Source: UBA8444 sp964003875 (GTDB lineage Bacteria > Bacteroidota > Bacteroidia > Flavobacteriales > UBA7312). From it: a DNA stretch of 5,621 bases. The stretch covers positions 1 to 5,621 of the forward strand of contig CAXFLH010000095.1 of assembly GCA_964003875.1 (NCBI GenBank), written 5' to 3'. A model generated the notes under the pieces. That model was not told the DNA's origin and did no database searches. It worked only from the letters and a program-made list of their open reading frames with translations. Position numbers and translations under genes: made by a program. Positions 1 to 5,621 of the stretch are shown here, piece after piece. The first letter of the stretch is position 1. Every line of letters begins with the position of its first letter.

Positions 1-227
1 GTAGGAGAGCAATTGCTCGTTCTGCCAATACAGGAGTTTCTGCTTTCATTGATAGTAAAGGTATAATAACAAACGCTACAAAATGGGAAGAGGAAATAGT
101 AATAAAAGGTCGTTTGGAAACGAATACAACTCAAACTATTTATGTTAGGTTCGGCGACTATATCGGTCGAATATCTGCTTTTATCGCAGTAATGTTTTTA
201 TGCTTTGCTGTGGCTAAAAGGGATTGA
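1..227 (+). CDS. lnt: Apolipoprotein N-acyltransferase, C-terminal end (partial)
   Basis: The reading frame is open from position 3 and ends at TGA 225-227, giving about 74 residues; the start lies outside the window. The first residues, RRAIARSANTGVSAFID, match the late nitrilase-domain segment of Lnt, where E. coli has a corresponding R-A-R-A...GTNNGVSA stretch. A hydrophobic helix (roughly GRISAFIAVMFLCFAVA) followed by a short basic/acidic tail then corresponds to the last membrane segment of Lnt. Lnt works in the inner membrane and adds the third acyl chain to the N-terminal cysteine of lipoproteins, using phospholipid as donor. The catalytic Glu-Lys-Cys triad would lie upstream and cannot be checked. 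The gene is convergent with the small gene that follows, with only 25 nt between the two stop codons. Family assignment rests on one conserved segment plus the terminal helix, so it is probable rather than certain. Confidence 0.8.
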   Translation, partial: RRAIARSANTGVSAFIDSKGIITNATKWEEEIVIKGRLETNTTQTIYVRFGDYIGRISAFIAVMFLCFAVAKRD

Positions 228-251
228 GTTACTATTTACTCTTCGATAACC

Positions 252-282
252 ATTACAGTATCTTGAGGATAGAATCTGTAAT
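252..282. repeat. Inverted repeat between convergent gene ends
   Basis: ATTACAG (252-258) and CTGTAAT (276-282) are perfect 7-bp arms. Inside them TATC (259-262) can pair with GATA (268-271), leaving a five-base loop and a four-base bulge. The hairpin starts 24 nt after the lnt stop codon and covers the stop and last codons of the small - strand gene. Its place suggests a 3'-end structure for lnt transcripts, but it is A+T-rich and no clear run of T follows, so it is at best a weak terminator. It may be chance in AT-rich DNA. Confidence 0.25.
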
Positions 283-498
283 TAAAGAGTCTATTTCAAT
301 AACTTCAACTTCATTATCAAGATCAAATTCCATCATCATTAAATTCTGTTCTTCATTGGTTGATGAGGCTTCCACATTGAGTACGGTATTTGTTGGTGTA
401 TTTTCTAGCATAGGACTTGAGTTGGTATTTTTCATAAAACCAATAACAAAAGCACCAATTACTAGAACAGCCGTGATAATCATTTCGCTAATTTTCAT
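253..498 (-). CDS. Small acidic single-pass membrane protein, unknown function (81 aa)
   Basis: I do not recognise this protein. Reading on the - strand from ATG (496-498) to TAA (253-255), it has a short N-terminus, one hydrophobic helix at about residues 5-21 (EMIITAVLVIGAFVIGF), one Met-Lys pair, then a Ser/Thr/Asn-rich and strongly acidic tail. From residue 24 onward I count 12 Asp/Glu against one Lys. The topology, with the basic residue after the helix, is not clear; a signal anchor is most likely, and an uncleaved signal peptide is possible. There is no lipobox cysteine. An AAGAAA stretch just upstream of ATG is a weak ribosome-binding candidate. The gene is convergent with lnt and divergent from pabB. 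The opposite strand has an open frame over the same bases, but its product lacks this membrane-anchor-plus-tail organisation and it starts inside the lnt stop region, so I take it as the shadow. That this gene is real is inference from composition and placement. Confidence 0.55.
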   Translation of the reverse strand: MKISEMIITAVLVIGAFVIGFMKNTNSSPMLENTPTNTVLNVEASSTNEEQNLMMMEFDLDNEVEVIEIDSLITDSILKIL

Positions 499-513
499 AA
501 TTTCTTGGGGTTT

Positions 514-527
514 AATTGGTTACAATT
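514..527. repeat. Short palindrome in the divergent intergenic region
   Basis: AATTG (514-518) and CAATT (523-527) flank GTTA. The symmetry extends to TTTAATTG / CAATTTAAA over 511-531 if one T is bulged. It lies 16 nt upstream of the ATG of the small - strand gene and about 65 nt upstream of the pabB ATG, where an operator could act on either gene. The sequence is simple and AT-rich, so chance is a serious alternative. Confidence 0.2.
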
Positions 528-583
528 TAAAAAAAATATAATAAAGCTACCCAATTTGATATTCTAAAGGCTTGAATATTGTT

Positions 584-591
584 TAGTTTTG
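584..591 (+). promoter_or_regulatory. Bacteroidota -7 promoter element of the pabB operon
   Basis: TAGTTTTG is an exact match to the Bacteroidota -7 consensus TAnnTTTG. It ends five nucleotides before the ATG at 597, so transcription would begin at or very near that codon and give a leaderless or nearly leaderless mRNA. The upstream -33 element is poor: TTTG at 555-558 is 25 nt away, longer than the usual 17-23, and at 19 nt there is only TTC (562-564). The call rests on the -7 match and its position before the first gene of the operon. Confidence 0.5.
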
Positions 592-596
592 TACTT

Positions 597-1892
597 ATGC
601 GTCAGACGGCAGTTTATAATATTTCAGATATAGAATTTTTTAAAAAACGTTTAACATCTTGGGCTTCACAGTTTGAGCAATCGGCTGTTTTACAAGGAAC
701 AATAGATGAAAATAAAGGTTTGTATTTAAAGTACGACATGTTAGTTGGTGTTGATGCCCTTGATGAGTTGTTTTCTGAAAAAGATAGTTTTGATAGCTTA
801 TTTAACTTTCATAATAACAAACAGGATTGGCTTTTTGGCTTTATGTCTTATGATTTAAAAAATGAGATTGAAGATTTAAAATCCGAAAATTTAGATTTTT
901 TAAATTTCCCTTCCTTGCATTTTTTTCAGCCTAAGTGGGTATTTGAAATCATAGAGAATCAAGTCAAGATTCATTTTCCTCCAAATGTAGAACGCAAAGA
1001 AATGCAACTCTTATTTAAGGAAATTATGCATTTTGAATTAGAGGATAACTTCAATGGAACGGTAAGTATTGAAGCAAGAATTAGCAAGGAGGAATACATT
1101 GAAGGGTTTGAAAAATTGCAACAACATATATTTAGAGGGGATATTTATGAGGTTAACTATTGCCAAGAGTTTTTCGCAAAAAATGTGGTCTTAAACCCTA
1201 TTGCTGTTTATCAAAACTTACATAGTGTTTCAAAGCCTCCTTTTGCAGCCTATTATAGATGTCATGATAAGCACCTGATGTGTGCTAGTCCAGAACGATT
1301 TCTAAAAAAAGATACTAAAACACTAATTTCACAACCCATAAAAGGAACAAGAAAAAGAAGTGCCCAAGTTGAAGAAGATAATCGTTTAAAAAATGAATTG
1401 TTAAACTGTCCTAAAGAACAATCTGAAAATGTGATGATTGTTGATTTGGTTAGAAATGATTTGTCCAAGACTGCTAGTCCCACATCGGTAAAAGTACAAG
1501 AGCTTTTTGGTATTTATTCCTTCCCTCAAGTACATCAAATGATTTCTACAGTAGTCTCAGAATTGGAAGAAAATACACCTTGGACGGAAGCCATTCGTCA
1601 CGCTTTTCCAATGGGTAGTATGACAGGAGCGCCGAAGATTAGTGCTATGCAGCTTATTGAAAAGACAGAAGTTTTTAAAAGAGGTTTGTACTCTGGTGCT
1701 GTTGGATTTGTTACTCCTGATTCTAATTTTGATTTCAATGTTGTAATAAGAAGTATTCTTTATAATTCTACCAATCAATATGCATCTTTGCCAGTAGGTA
1801 GTGCTATTACTGCAAATGCCAATCCGCAAGATGAGTATGATGAATGTTATTTAAAAGCAAAAGCTATGATGGAGGTGCTAAATGCTAGATAA
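597..1892 (+). CDS. pabB: Aminodeoxychorismate synthase component I (431 aa)
   Basis: This enzyme aminates chorismate to 4-amino-4-deoxychorismate in the cytosol, using ammonia from a PabA/TrpG-type glutaminase; PabC then makes p-aminobenzoate for folate. It belongs to the chorismate-binding family (anthranilate synthase I, PabB, isochorismate synthase). Visible motifs, numbered from ATG 597, are GDIYEVNYCQ, SPERF, PIKGTR with Lys249, ENVMIVDLVRNDLS with Glu277, and FPMGSMTGAPK at 337-347. Lys in PIKGT is the residue known to mark aminodeoxychorismate synthases; anthranilate and isochorismate synthases have Ala there, so PabB is preferred over TrpE. The C-terminal motif is GSAITANANPQDEYDE in place of the usual GGGIVADS form. 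No pabA or pabC lies in the window. An in-frame TTG at 579 would add six residues, but it sits upstream of the -7 element and would not be transcribed from it, so ATG 597 is chosen. The gene overlaps tilS by 11 nt. Confidence 0.9.
   Translation: MRQTAVYNISDIEFFKKRLTSWASQFEQSAVLQGTIDENKGLYLKYDMLVGVDALDELFSEKDSFDSLFNFHNNKQDWLFGFMSYDLKNEIEDLKSENLDFLNFPSLHFFQPKWVFEIIENQVKIHFPPNVERKEMQLLFKEIMHFELEDNFNGTVSIEARISKEEYIEGFEKLQQHIFRGDIYEVNYCQEFFAKNVVLNPIAVYQNLHSVSKPPFAAYYRCHDKHLMCASPERFLKKDTKTLISQPIKGTRKRSAQVEEDNRLKNELLNCPKEQSENVMIVDLVRNDLSKTASPTSVKVQELFGIYSFPQVHQMISTVVSELEENTPWTEAIRHAFPMGSMTGAPKISAMQLIEKTEVFKRGLYSGAVGFVTPDSNFDFNVVIRSILYNSTNQYASLPVGSAITANANPQDEYDECYLKAKAMMEVLNAR
1871..1876 (+). promoter_or_regulatory. 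Strong Shine-Dalgarno site for tilS inside the pabB end
   Basis: GGAGGT lies five nucleotides before the tilS ATG and is part of the last pabB codons (Met-Glu-Val). It is a near-perfect anti-Shine-Dalgarno match, unlike the A-rich leaders of the other genes here and unlike most Bacteroidota genes. It supports ATG 1882 as the tilS start and fits translational coupling between terminating pabB ribosomes and tilS. Because the bases are also coding, part of the match could be chance. Confidence 0.5.
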
Positions 1893-3201
1893 GCTGAAAT
1901 CTTTTATAGCCGAATATCAATTGGTAGAACCTAATGACCGATTACTTCTAGCAGTTAGTGGTGGTAAAGATAGTGTTGTGATGGCTCACCTTTTTCATCA
2001 ATTGGACTATGCTTTTGCAATAGCTCATTGCAATTTTAAATTGAGAGCAGAAGATAGTGATGGCGATGAAAAGTTCGTTGAAGAATTAGCCCATAAATTA
2101 AACGTTCCTTTTTATTCTCAATCATTTGATACCAAGACATATGCTATTGAAAATAAATTATCCATTCAAATGGCAGCTAGAGATATGCGCTATGAATGGT
2201 TTGACAATTTGAGTAAGAAAGAGGGATATAAAAAAATTGTAACTGCTCATCATCAAGACGATGCCATAGAGACTTTGCTAATCAAAAAAAGCAGAAAATC
2301 CAGTATTGGAGCTCTGCAAGGAATTCCAGTTAAAAATGCCAATATCATAAGACCTTTTTTGCCTTTTAGCGTAAAGCAAATTCAAAATTATATTTTAGAA
2401 AATTCCATTGAATTTCGAGAAGACAAATCCAACTCATCTACTCAATATCAAAGAAATAGTATTAGAAAATCATTACAGCATGAAAGTCAAGATAAAAGAG
2501 CTAAATATCTTGATGAGATAGAAAGGAACAAAAATGTCTATTCCAAGCTTCTCGAAAAATGTGAGAGATACAAAACTACCTTTTGTGAAGACAAGGATAA
2601 TGGAATTCTTTTGCAATTTGAATATTTGCTAGAGCAAGATGAAAAGCAAGAAATTTTATACGAGTTATTAAAGCATTACGGGCCATTTTCTTGGCGAGAT
2701 GTCTTTTCTTTAATTGATTGTGAAGTCGGTAGGTATGTTGCCAACTCTGAATTTAGAATTGTTAGAGAACGACAAGGGCTTTTTCTTTCAAAAATATCAG
2801 AGAATTTAAAAGAACAGCTTTTAATTAATATCAATGATACAGTATTAACTTATCCTATTAGTATTAAGCTAAGTATTCACGATGTCAAAGATTTCAACCT
2901 CATTAAAAACAGTCGTTTAGCTGCTTTGGATTACAGTAAACTCCATTTTCCTTTGATACTTCGACCTTGGCAAAAGGGAGATGTTTTCAAACCTTTAGGG
3001 ATGAAAGGAAAAAAGAAAATTAGTGATTTTATGATTGACGAAAAATTTTCTACTTACCAAAAAGAAAATACTTGGGTAATTTGTTCGTTAGATACCATAG
3101 TTTGTATAGTAGGTTATCGAATTAATGATGAATTCAAACTTGTGCCAGAGACAGAAAAAGTATATCTTGTCAAAACTTTGATGAATGAACATGGAAAGTG
3201 A
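1882..3201 (+). CDS. tilS: tRNA(Ile)-lysidine synthetase TilS (439 aa)
   Basis: TilS uses ATP and lysine to turn C34 of the CAU-anticodon tRNA-Ile into lysidine, so that the tRNA reads AUA and is charged with isoleucine; it is normally essential. The N-terminal PP-loop ATPase domain shows SGGKDS (26-31), AHCNFKLR (48-55), SIQMAARDMRYEWF (94-107) and HHQDDAIET (123-131). REDKSN (179-184) and YQRNSIR (189-195) follow. The C-terminal tRNA-binding domain shows LRPWQKGD (360-367), FKPLGMKGKKKISDF (369-383) and VGYRI. Length is normal for the full three-domain enzyme. One oddity: the glycine loop after HHQDDAIET, usually R-G-T-G-x-x-G-L, reads R138-K-S-S-I-G-A-L here, so three glycines are replaced. 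The start is fixed by the GGAGGT site and the 11-nt overlap with pabB. It overlaps the next gene by 17 nt. Confidence 0.95.
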   Translation: MLDKLKSFIAEYQLVEPNDRLLLAVSGGKDSVVMAHLFHQLDYAFAIAHCNFKLRAEDSDGDEKFVEELAHKLNVPFYSQSFDTKTYAIENKLSIQMAARDMRYEWFDNLSKKEGYKKIVTAHHQDDAIETLLIKKSRKSSIGALQGIPVKNANIIRPFLPFSVKQIQNYILENSIEFREDKSNSSTQYQRNSIRKSLQHESQDKRAKYLDEIERNKNVYSKLLEKCERYKTTFCEDKDNGILLQFEYLLEQDEKQEILYELLKHYGPFSWRDVFSLIDCEVGRYVANSEFRIVRERQGLFLSKISENLKEQLLININDTVLTYPISIKLSIHDVKDFNLIKNSRLAALDYSKLHFPLILRPWQKGDVFKPLGMKGKKKISDFMIDEKFSTYQKENTWVICSLDTIVCIVGYRINDEFKLVPETEKVYLVKTLMNEHGK

Positions 3202-3682
3202 TATTTTATATGAAGAAAGTCAATATTTAGGCTATAACAGATTGTCCTTTTTGAGGAGAATGGTTTTAGCCTTATTCTGTTTTTTGTCCTATTATTGGTC
3301 AGGCAACTCTGTTGATGCTGAGGGTTCTGGTAGTTTACTTTTTTTCTTAGGAGTAGCTATCATAGGAGTTTCAGCAATTCTCGTTTTTATTTTACATTAC
3401 AGGACAAGAGTCGAAAATGGTAGTCTAATTTTAGATGGACTTTGGACGGCTAGAAAAGTAAAGATTGACTTATCGTCAATCAAAGATGTCAGTAAAGTTA
3501 AATACAGTCGTTTCTTTTTCAATAGAGCGGTTTATAATTTACACCTTAAAGGAGCAATTCATTTTTATACAAGAGGTAGAGAATGTATACAGCTTACCGA
3601 TAAAGATGGCTTGAAATACTTGATAGGAAGTCAAAACCCTACAGAATTGTTAAGAGTATTAAACGAACAAATAAAAAAATAA
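3185..3682 (+). CDS. Two-helix membrane protein with PH-like domain, unknown function (165 aa)
   Basis: No function can be named. An N-terminal cytosolic stretch with several acidic residues (about 1-20) leads into two membrane helices, roughly residues 26-38 and 51-71, joined by a short Gly/Ser/Asp/Glu-rich turn. This hairpin is followed by a soluble domain (about 72-165) with alternating beta-strand-like segments (RVENGSLILDGL, VKIDLSSIKDVSKV, YNLHLKG) and a conserved-looking end, ECIQLTDKDGLKYLIGSQNP (133-152). That pattern resembles bacterial PH-like domains anchored by a helix hairpin, and similar small proteins are common in Flavobacteriia; both points are from memory of the family, not a search. 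By the positive-inside rule (RR at 24-25, R73/R75) both ends should face the cytosol. ATG 3185 overlaps tilS by 17 nt; ATG 3191 (two residues shorter) would give an 11-nt overlap, the same as at pabB-tilS, and is equally possible. There is no clear Shine-Dalgarno site, so coupling to tilS translation is likely. Confidence 0.8.
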   Translation: MNMESDILYEESQYLGYNRLSFLRRMVLALFCFLSYYWSGNSVDAEGSGSLLFFLGVAIIGVSAILVFILHYRTRVENGSLILDGLWTARKVKIDLSSIKDVSKVKYSRFFFNRAVYNLHLKGAIHFYTRGRECIQLTDKDGLKYLIGSQNPTELLRVLNEQIKK

Positions 3683-3684
3683 TC

Positions 3685-5621
3685 ATGAAAAAATTTCTTT
3701 TTGCCATTTTATTAGTGTTTCCAACGCTACTTTTTTCTCAAATTTTTAATCCTGTAGAATGGGAGTTTTCTAAAGAAGATTTAGGAGGTGGTGAGTACGA
3801 ACTTGTTTTCAAAGCAAGTATTGAAGACGGGTGGTATTTGTATTCTCAATTTGTTGAAGATGACGGACCTTTACCGACTACTTTCACTTTCTTTGAATCA
3901 GACGGCTATGAGCTTATTGGTACGACACAAGAGGGTGAGCCCAAACAAGAATACGACCCTAATTTTGATATGGTCTTATCCTATTTTACTAAGGAAGCTG
4001 TATTCAGTCAAAAAGTAAAAGCAATTAGTCCTGATGCCCAAGTCGATGGGGAGCTAATGTTTATGGTCTGTGATGCTACTCAATGTTTACCACCAGAATA
4101 TGTTGACTTCTCTTACACCTTAGGTTCAGCGTCTGAACAAGTCGAAACTAAGGATGTTGATGACGAAGAAAGTACCTCATCTCTTAATTTAGTATCAGCT
4201 GATACTGAAGAATCTGAAAATGAATCATCGAATAGAAAAGGTATGTGGAGCATATTTTTCATTGCTTTTTTAAGTGGCTTTGCTGCTCTATTAACTCCAT
4301 GTGTATTCCCTATGATACCTATGACAGTGAGCTATTTTACTAAGCAAAGTAAGAGCAGAGCAAAAGGTATTTCTAATGCCATCATATATGGTATATCTAT
4401 AATAATCATATACGTTGGTTTAGGAGTAGGGGTATCTGCGGCATTTGGTCCTGAAGTACTTAATAGTATGGCTACTAACGCCTATTTTAATATTGCATTT
4501 TTTGTACTTCTTGTAGTTTTTGCGGCTTCATTCTTAGGAGCCTTTGATTTAACATTACCGCATTCATGGATAAATAAAGCTGACAAAGCCTCTGATAGAG
4601 GTGGTTTTATTGGCATATTTTTTATGGCATTAGTTTTAGCTCTAGTATCATTTTCTTGTACAGGTCCTATTGTTGGAACATTATTGGTAGAGGCTGCTTC
4701 AGGGGGTAGTTATATGGGCCCTATCATTGGTATGCTAGGTTTTTCATTAGCTATTGCTTTACCATTTGCACTTTTTGCAGCATTCCCTGGTTGGTTAAAC
4801 TCATTACCTCAATCAGGTGGTTGGCTAAACTCTGTAAAAGTTGTTTTAGGATTTTTAGAGTTAGCACTTGCATTCAAATTCTTATCTAATGCAGACTTAG
4901 TATGGCAAACACACCTTTTGGAAAGAGAAGTGTTTATTGCTATATGGATTATCATCTTTGCCTTCTTAACAATGTATCTTTTAGGAATCTTCAAGTTAGC
5001 GCACGATAGTGATTTAAAATATGTTTCGGTAGGTCGATTATTCACTGCTGTAATAACGGGAATGTTTACGGTTTATATGATACCAGGTTTGTGGGGTGCT
5101 CCATTAAAAATTATTAATGCTTTCCCTCCTCCAATGCACTACAGCGAATCGCCATATGGTGTAGGTTATACTCAAGGCGGAGGAAGTACTATTTCTCATT
5201 CTGAAGAGGAAGGTCAACATTTAGGTCCTCAAGGAATTATGGTCTTTCACGACTACGATAAAGGAATAGCCCATGCTAAAAAAGTGGGATTGCCAATAAT
5301 GATAGACTTTACAGGATGGGCATGTGTAAATTGCCGTAAGATGGAAGAGCAAGTGTGGTCAGATTCAGAGGTTAAAAGAATACTTACTGAAGATGTTGTT
5401 TTGATTTCTTTGTATGTAGATGAAAGAACACCTTTGGCTGAAGACGAACAATACGAGACGACTATTGCTGGTAAAAAGAAAAAGGTTAGAACAGTAGGTG
5501 ATAAATGGACTGTTTTACAAGCCGAATCCTATAAAACCAACTCTCAACCCTATTATGTAATTTTAGATCATGATGAAAATCAACTTGGGGTTTCTGCTAA
5601 CTATCAAGATTATGGTAAGAT
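3685..5621 (+). CDS. dsbD: Thiol:disulfide interchange protein DsbD (partial, no stop in window)
   Basis: DsbD carries electrons from cytosolic thioredoxin across the inner membrane to periplasmic proteins such as disulfide isomerases and cytochrome c maturation factors. Starting at ATG 3685, the frame is open to the window edge (645 codons). In order: a signal peptide (MKKFLFAILLVFPTLLFS, likely cut before Gln19); an N-terminal DsbD-alpha domain to about residue 145 with Cys129 and Cys134 (CDATQC), the pair that passes electrons to clients; an acidic Ser/Glu linker (about 148-185); eight predicted membrane helices (about 188-468) with Cys206 in TPCVFPMIP and Cys325 in SCTGPIVG; and a periplasmic thioredoxin-like domain with WACVNCRKM, Cys547 and Cys550. 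All six redox cysteines expected of the family are present. E. coli DsbD is 565 residues; Bacteroidota forms are longer, and only a few dozen residues are probably missing. The start is 2 nt after the upstream stop, so it is probably co-transcribed. The A-rich leader is typical of the group. Confidence 0.93.
   Translation, partial: MKKFLFAILLVFPTLLFSQIFNPVEWEFSKEDLGGGEYELVFKASIEDGWYLYSQFVEDDGPLPTTFTFFESDGYELIGTTQEGEPKQEYDPNFDMVLSYFTKEAVFSQKVKAISPDAQVDGELMFMVCDATQCLPPEYVDFSYTLGSASEQVETKDVDDEESTSSLNLVSADTEESENESSNRKGMWSIFFIAFLSGFAALLTPCVFPMIPMTVSYFTKQSKSRAKGISNAIIYGISIIIIYVGLGVGVSAAFGPEVLNSMATNAYFNIAFFVLLVVFAASFLGAFDLTLPHSWINKADKASDRGGFIGIFFMALVLALVSFSCTGPIVGTLLVEAASGGSYMGPIIGMLGFSLAIALPFALFAAFPGWLNSLPQSGGWLNSVKVVLGFLELALAFKFLSNADLVWQTHLLEREVFIAIWIIIFAFLTMYLLGIFKLAHDSDLKYVSVGRLFTAVITGMFTVYMIPGLWGAPLKIINAFPPPMHYSESPYGVGYTQGGGSTISHSEEEGQHLGPQGIMVFHDYDKGIAHAKKVGLPIMIDFTGWACVNCRKMEEQVWSDSEVKRILTEDVVLISLYVDERTPLAEDEQYETTIAGKKKKVRTVGDKWTVLQAESYKTNSQPYYVILDHDENQLGVSANYQDYGK

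Noticed and set aside
224..541. 105-codon open frame on the + strand over the small - strand gene
   Set aside because: It begins within the lnt stop region, has no sensible domain order, and its bases are better explained by the - strand protein with a helix and acidic tail. It also runs into the divergent promoter region.
1262..1483. Open frame on the - strand inside pabB
   Set aside because: It lies opposite highly conserved PabB motifs (PIKGT, VDLVRNDL) and has no recognisable features, so it is a shadow.
1557..1829. Open frame on the - strand near the pabB 3' end
   Set aside because: It lies opposite the FPMGSMTGAPK region and its product looks random in composition.
597..1892. Anthranilate synthase component I (TrpE) as an alternative to PabB
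   Set aside because: Lys249 in PIKGT is the aminodeoxychorismate synthase signature; TrpE has Ala there. There are also no trp genes nearby.
3788..4018. 76-codon + strand frame inside dsbD
   Set aside because: It is in another frame within the DsbD N-terminal domain, which is clearly coding with a conserved cysteine pair downstream.
4809..5045. 78-codon - strand frame inside dsbD
   Set aside because: It is opposite DsbD membrane helices; antisense of hydrophobic codons often stays open. No start signal or domain was seen.
5421..5560. Lysine-rich insertion after the CVNC motif in the DsbD thioredoxin domain, first taken as unusual
   Set aside because: Bacteroidota DsbD proteins commonly carry a similar segment (a lysine-rich turn followed by a KTNSQP-like motif), so it appears to be a normal family variant.

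Overview
The window is AT-rich and reads as part of a Bacteroidota chromosome, most likely Flavobacteriales. The evidence is low G+C, little use of Shine-Dalgarno sequences except at one gene, an exact match to the Bacteroidota -7 promoter element (TAnnTTTG), and protein variants typical of the group (DsbD with a CVNC thioredoxin motif, a PabB with an atypical C-terminal motif, and a tilS neighbourhood). There are no mobile elements, CRISPR arrays, tRNAs or rRNAs.

Layout: (1) positions 1-227, the 3' end of an apolipoprotein N-acyltransferase gene (lnt) on the + strand. (2) positions 253-498, a small gene on the - strand, convergent with lnt, for an 81-residue protein with one membrane helix and a very acidic tail; its function is unknown. 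(3) positions 499-596, a short divergent intergenic region with an imperfect palindrome and the likely promoter of the next genes. (4) positions 597 to the window end, four tightly packed + strand genes that look like one operon: pabB (aminodeoxychorismate synthase component I), tilS (tRNA-Ile lysidine synthetase), a 165-residue two-helix membrane protein with a PH-like cytosolic domain, and dsbD (thiol:disulfide interchange protein), which runs off the right edge. Gene junctions are an 11-nt overlap, a 17-nt (or 11-nt) overlap and a 2-nt gap.

The operon genes do not form one pathway: folate precursor synthesis, tRNA anticodon modification, an unknown membrane function, and delivery of reducing power to the periplasm. 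They look like a housekeeping cluster held together by transcription. I find no convincing new biological system. The points most worth checking are a divergent loop in TilS, a possibly leaderless pabB transcript with a probable start-codon mis-call, and the uncharacterised small acidic membrane protein.
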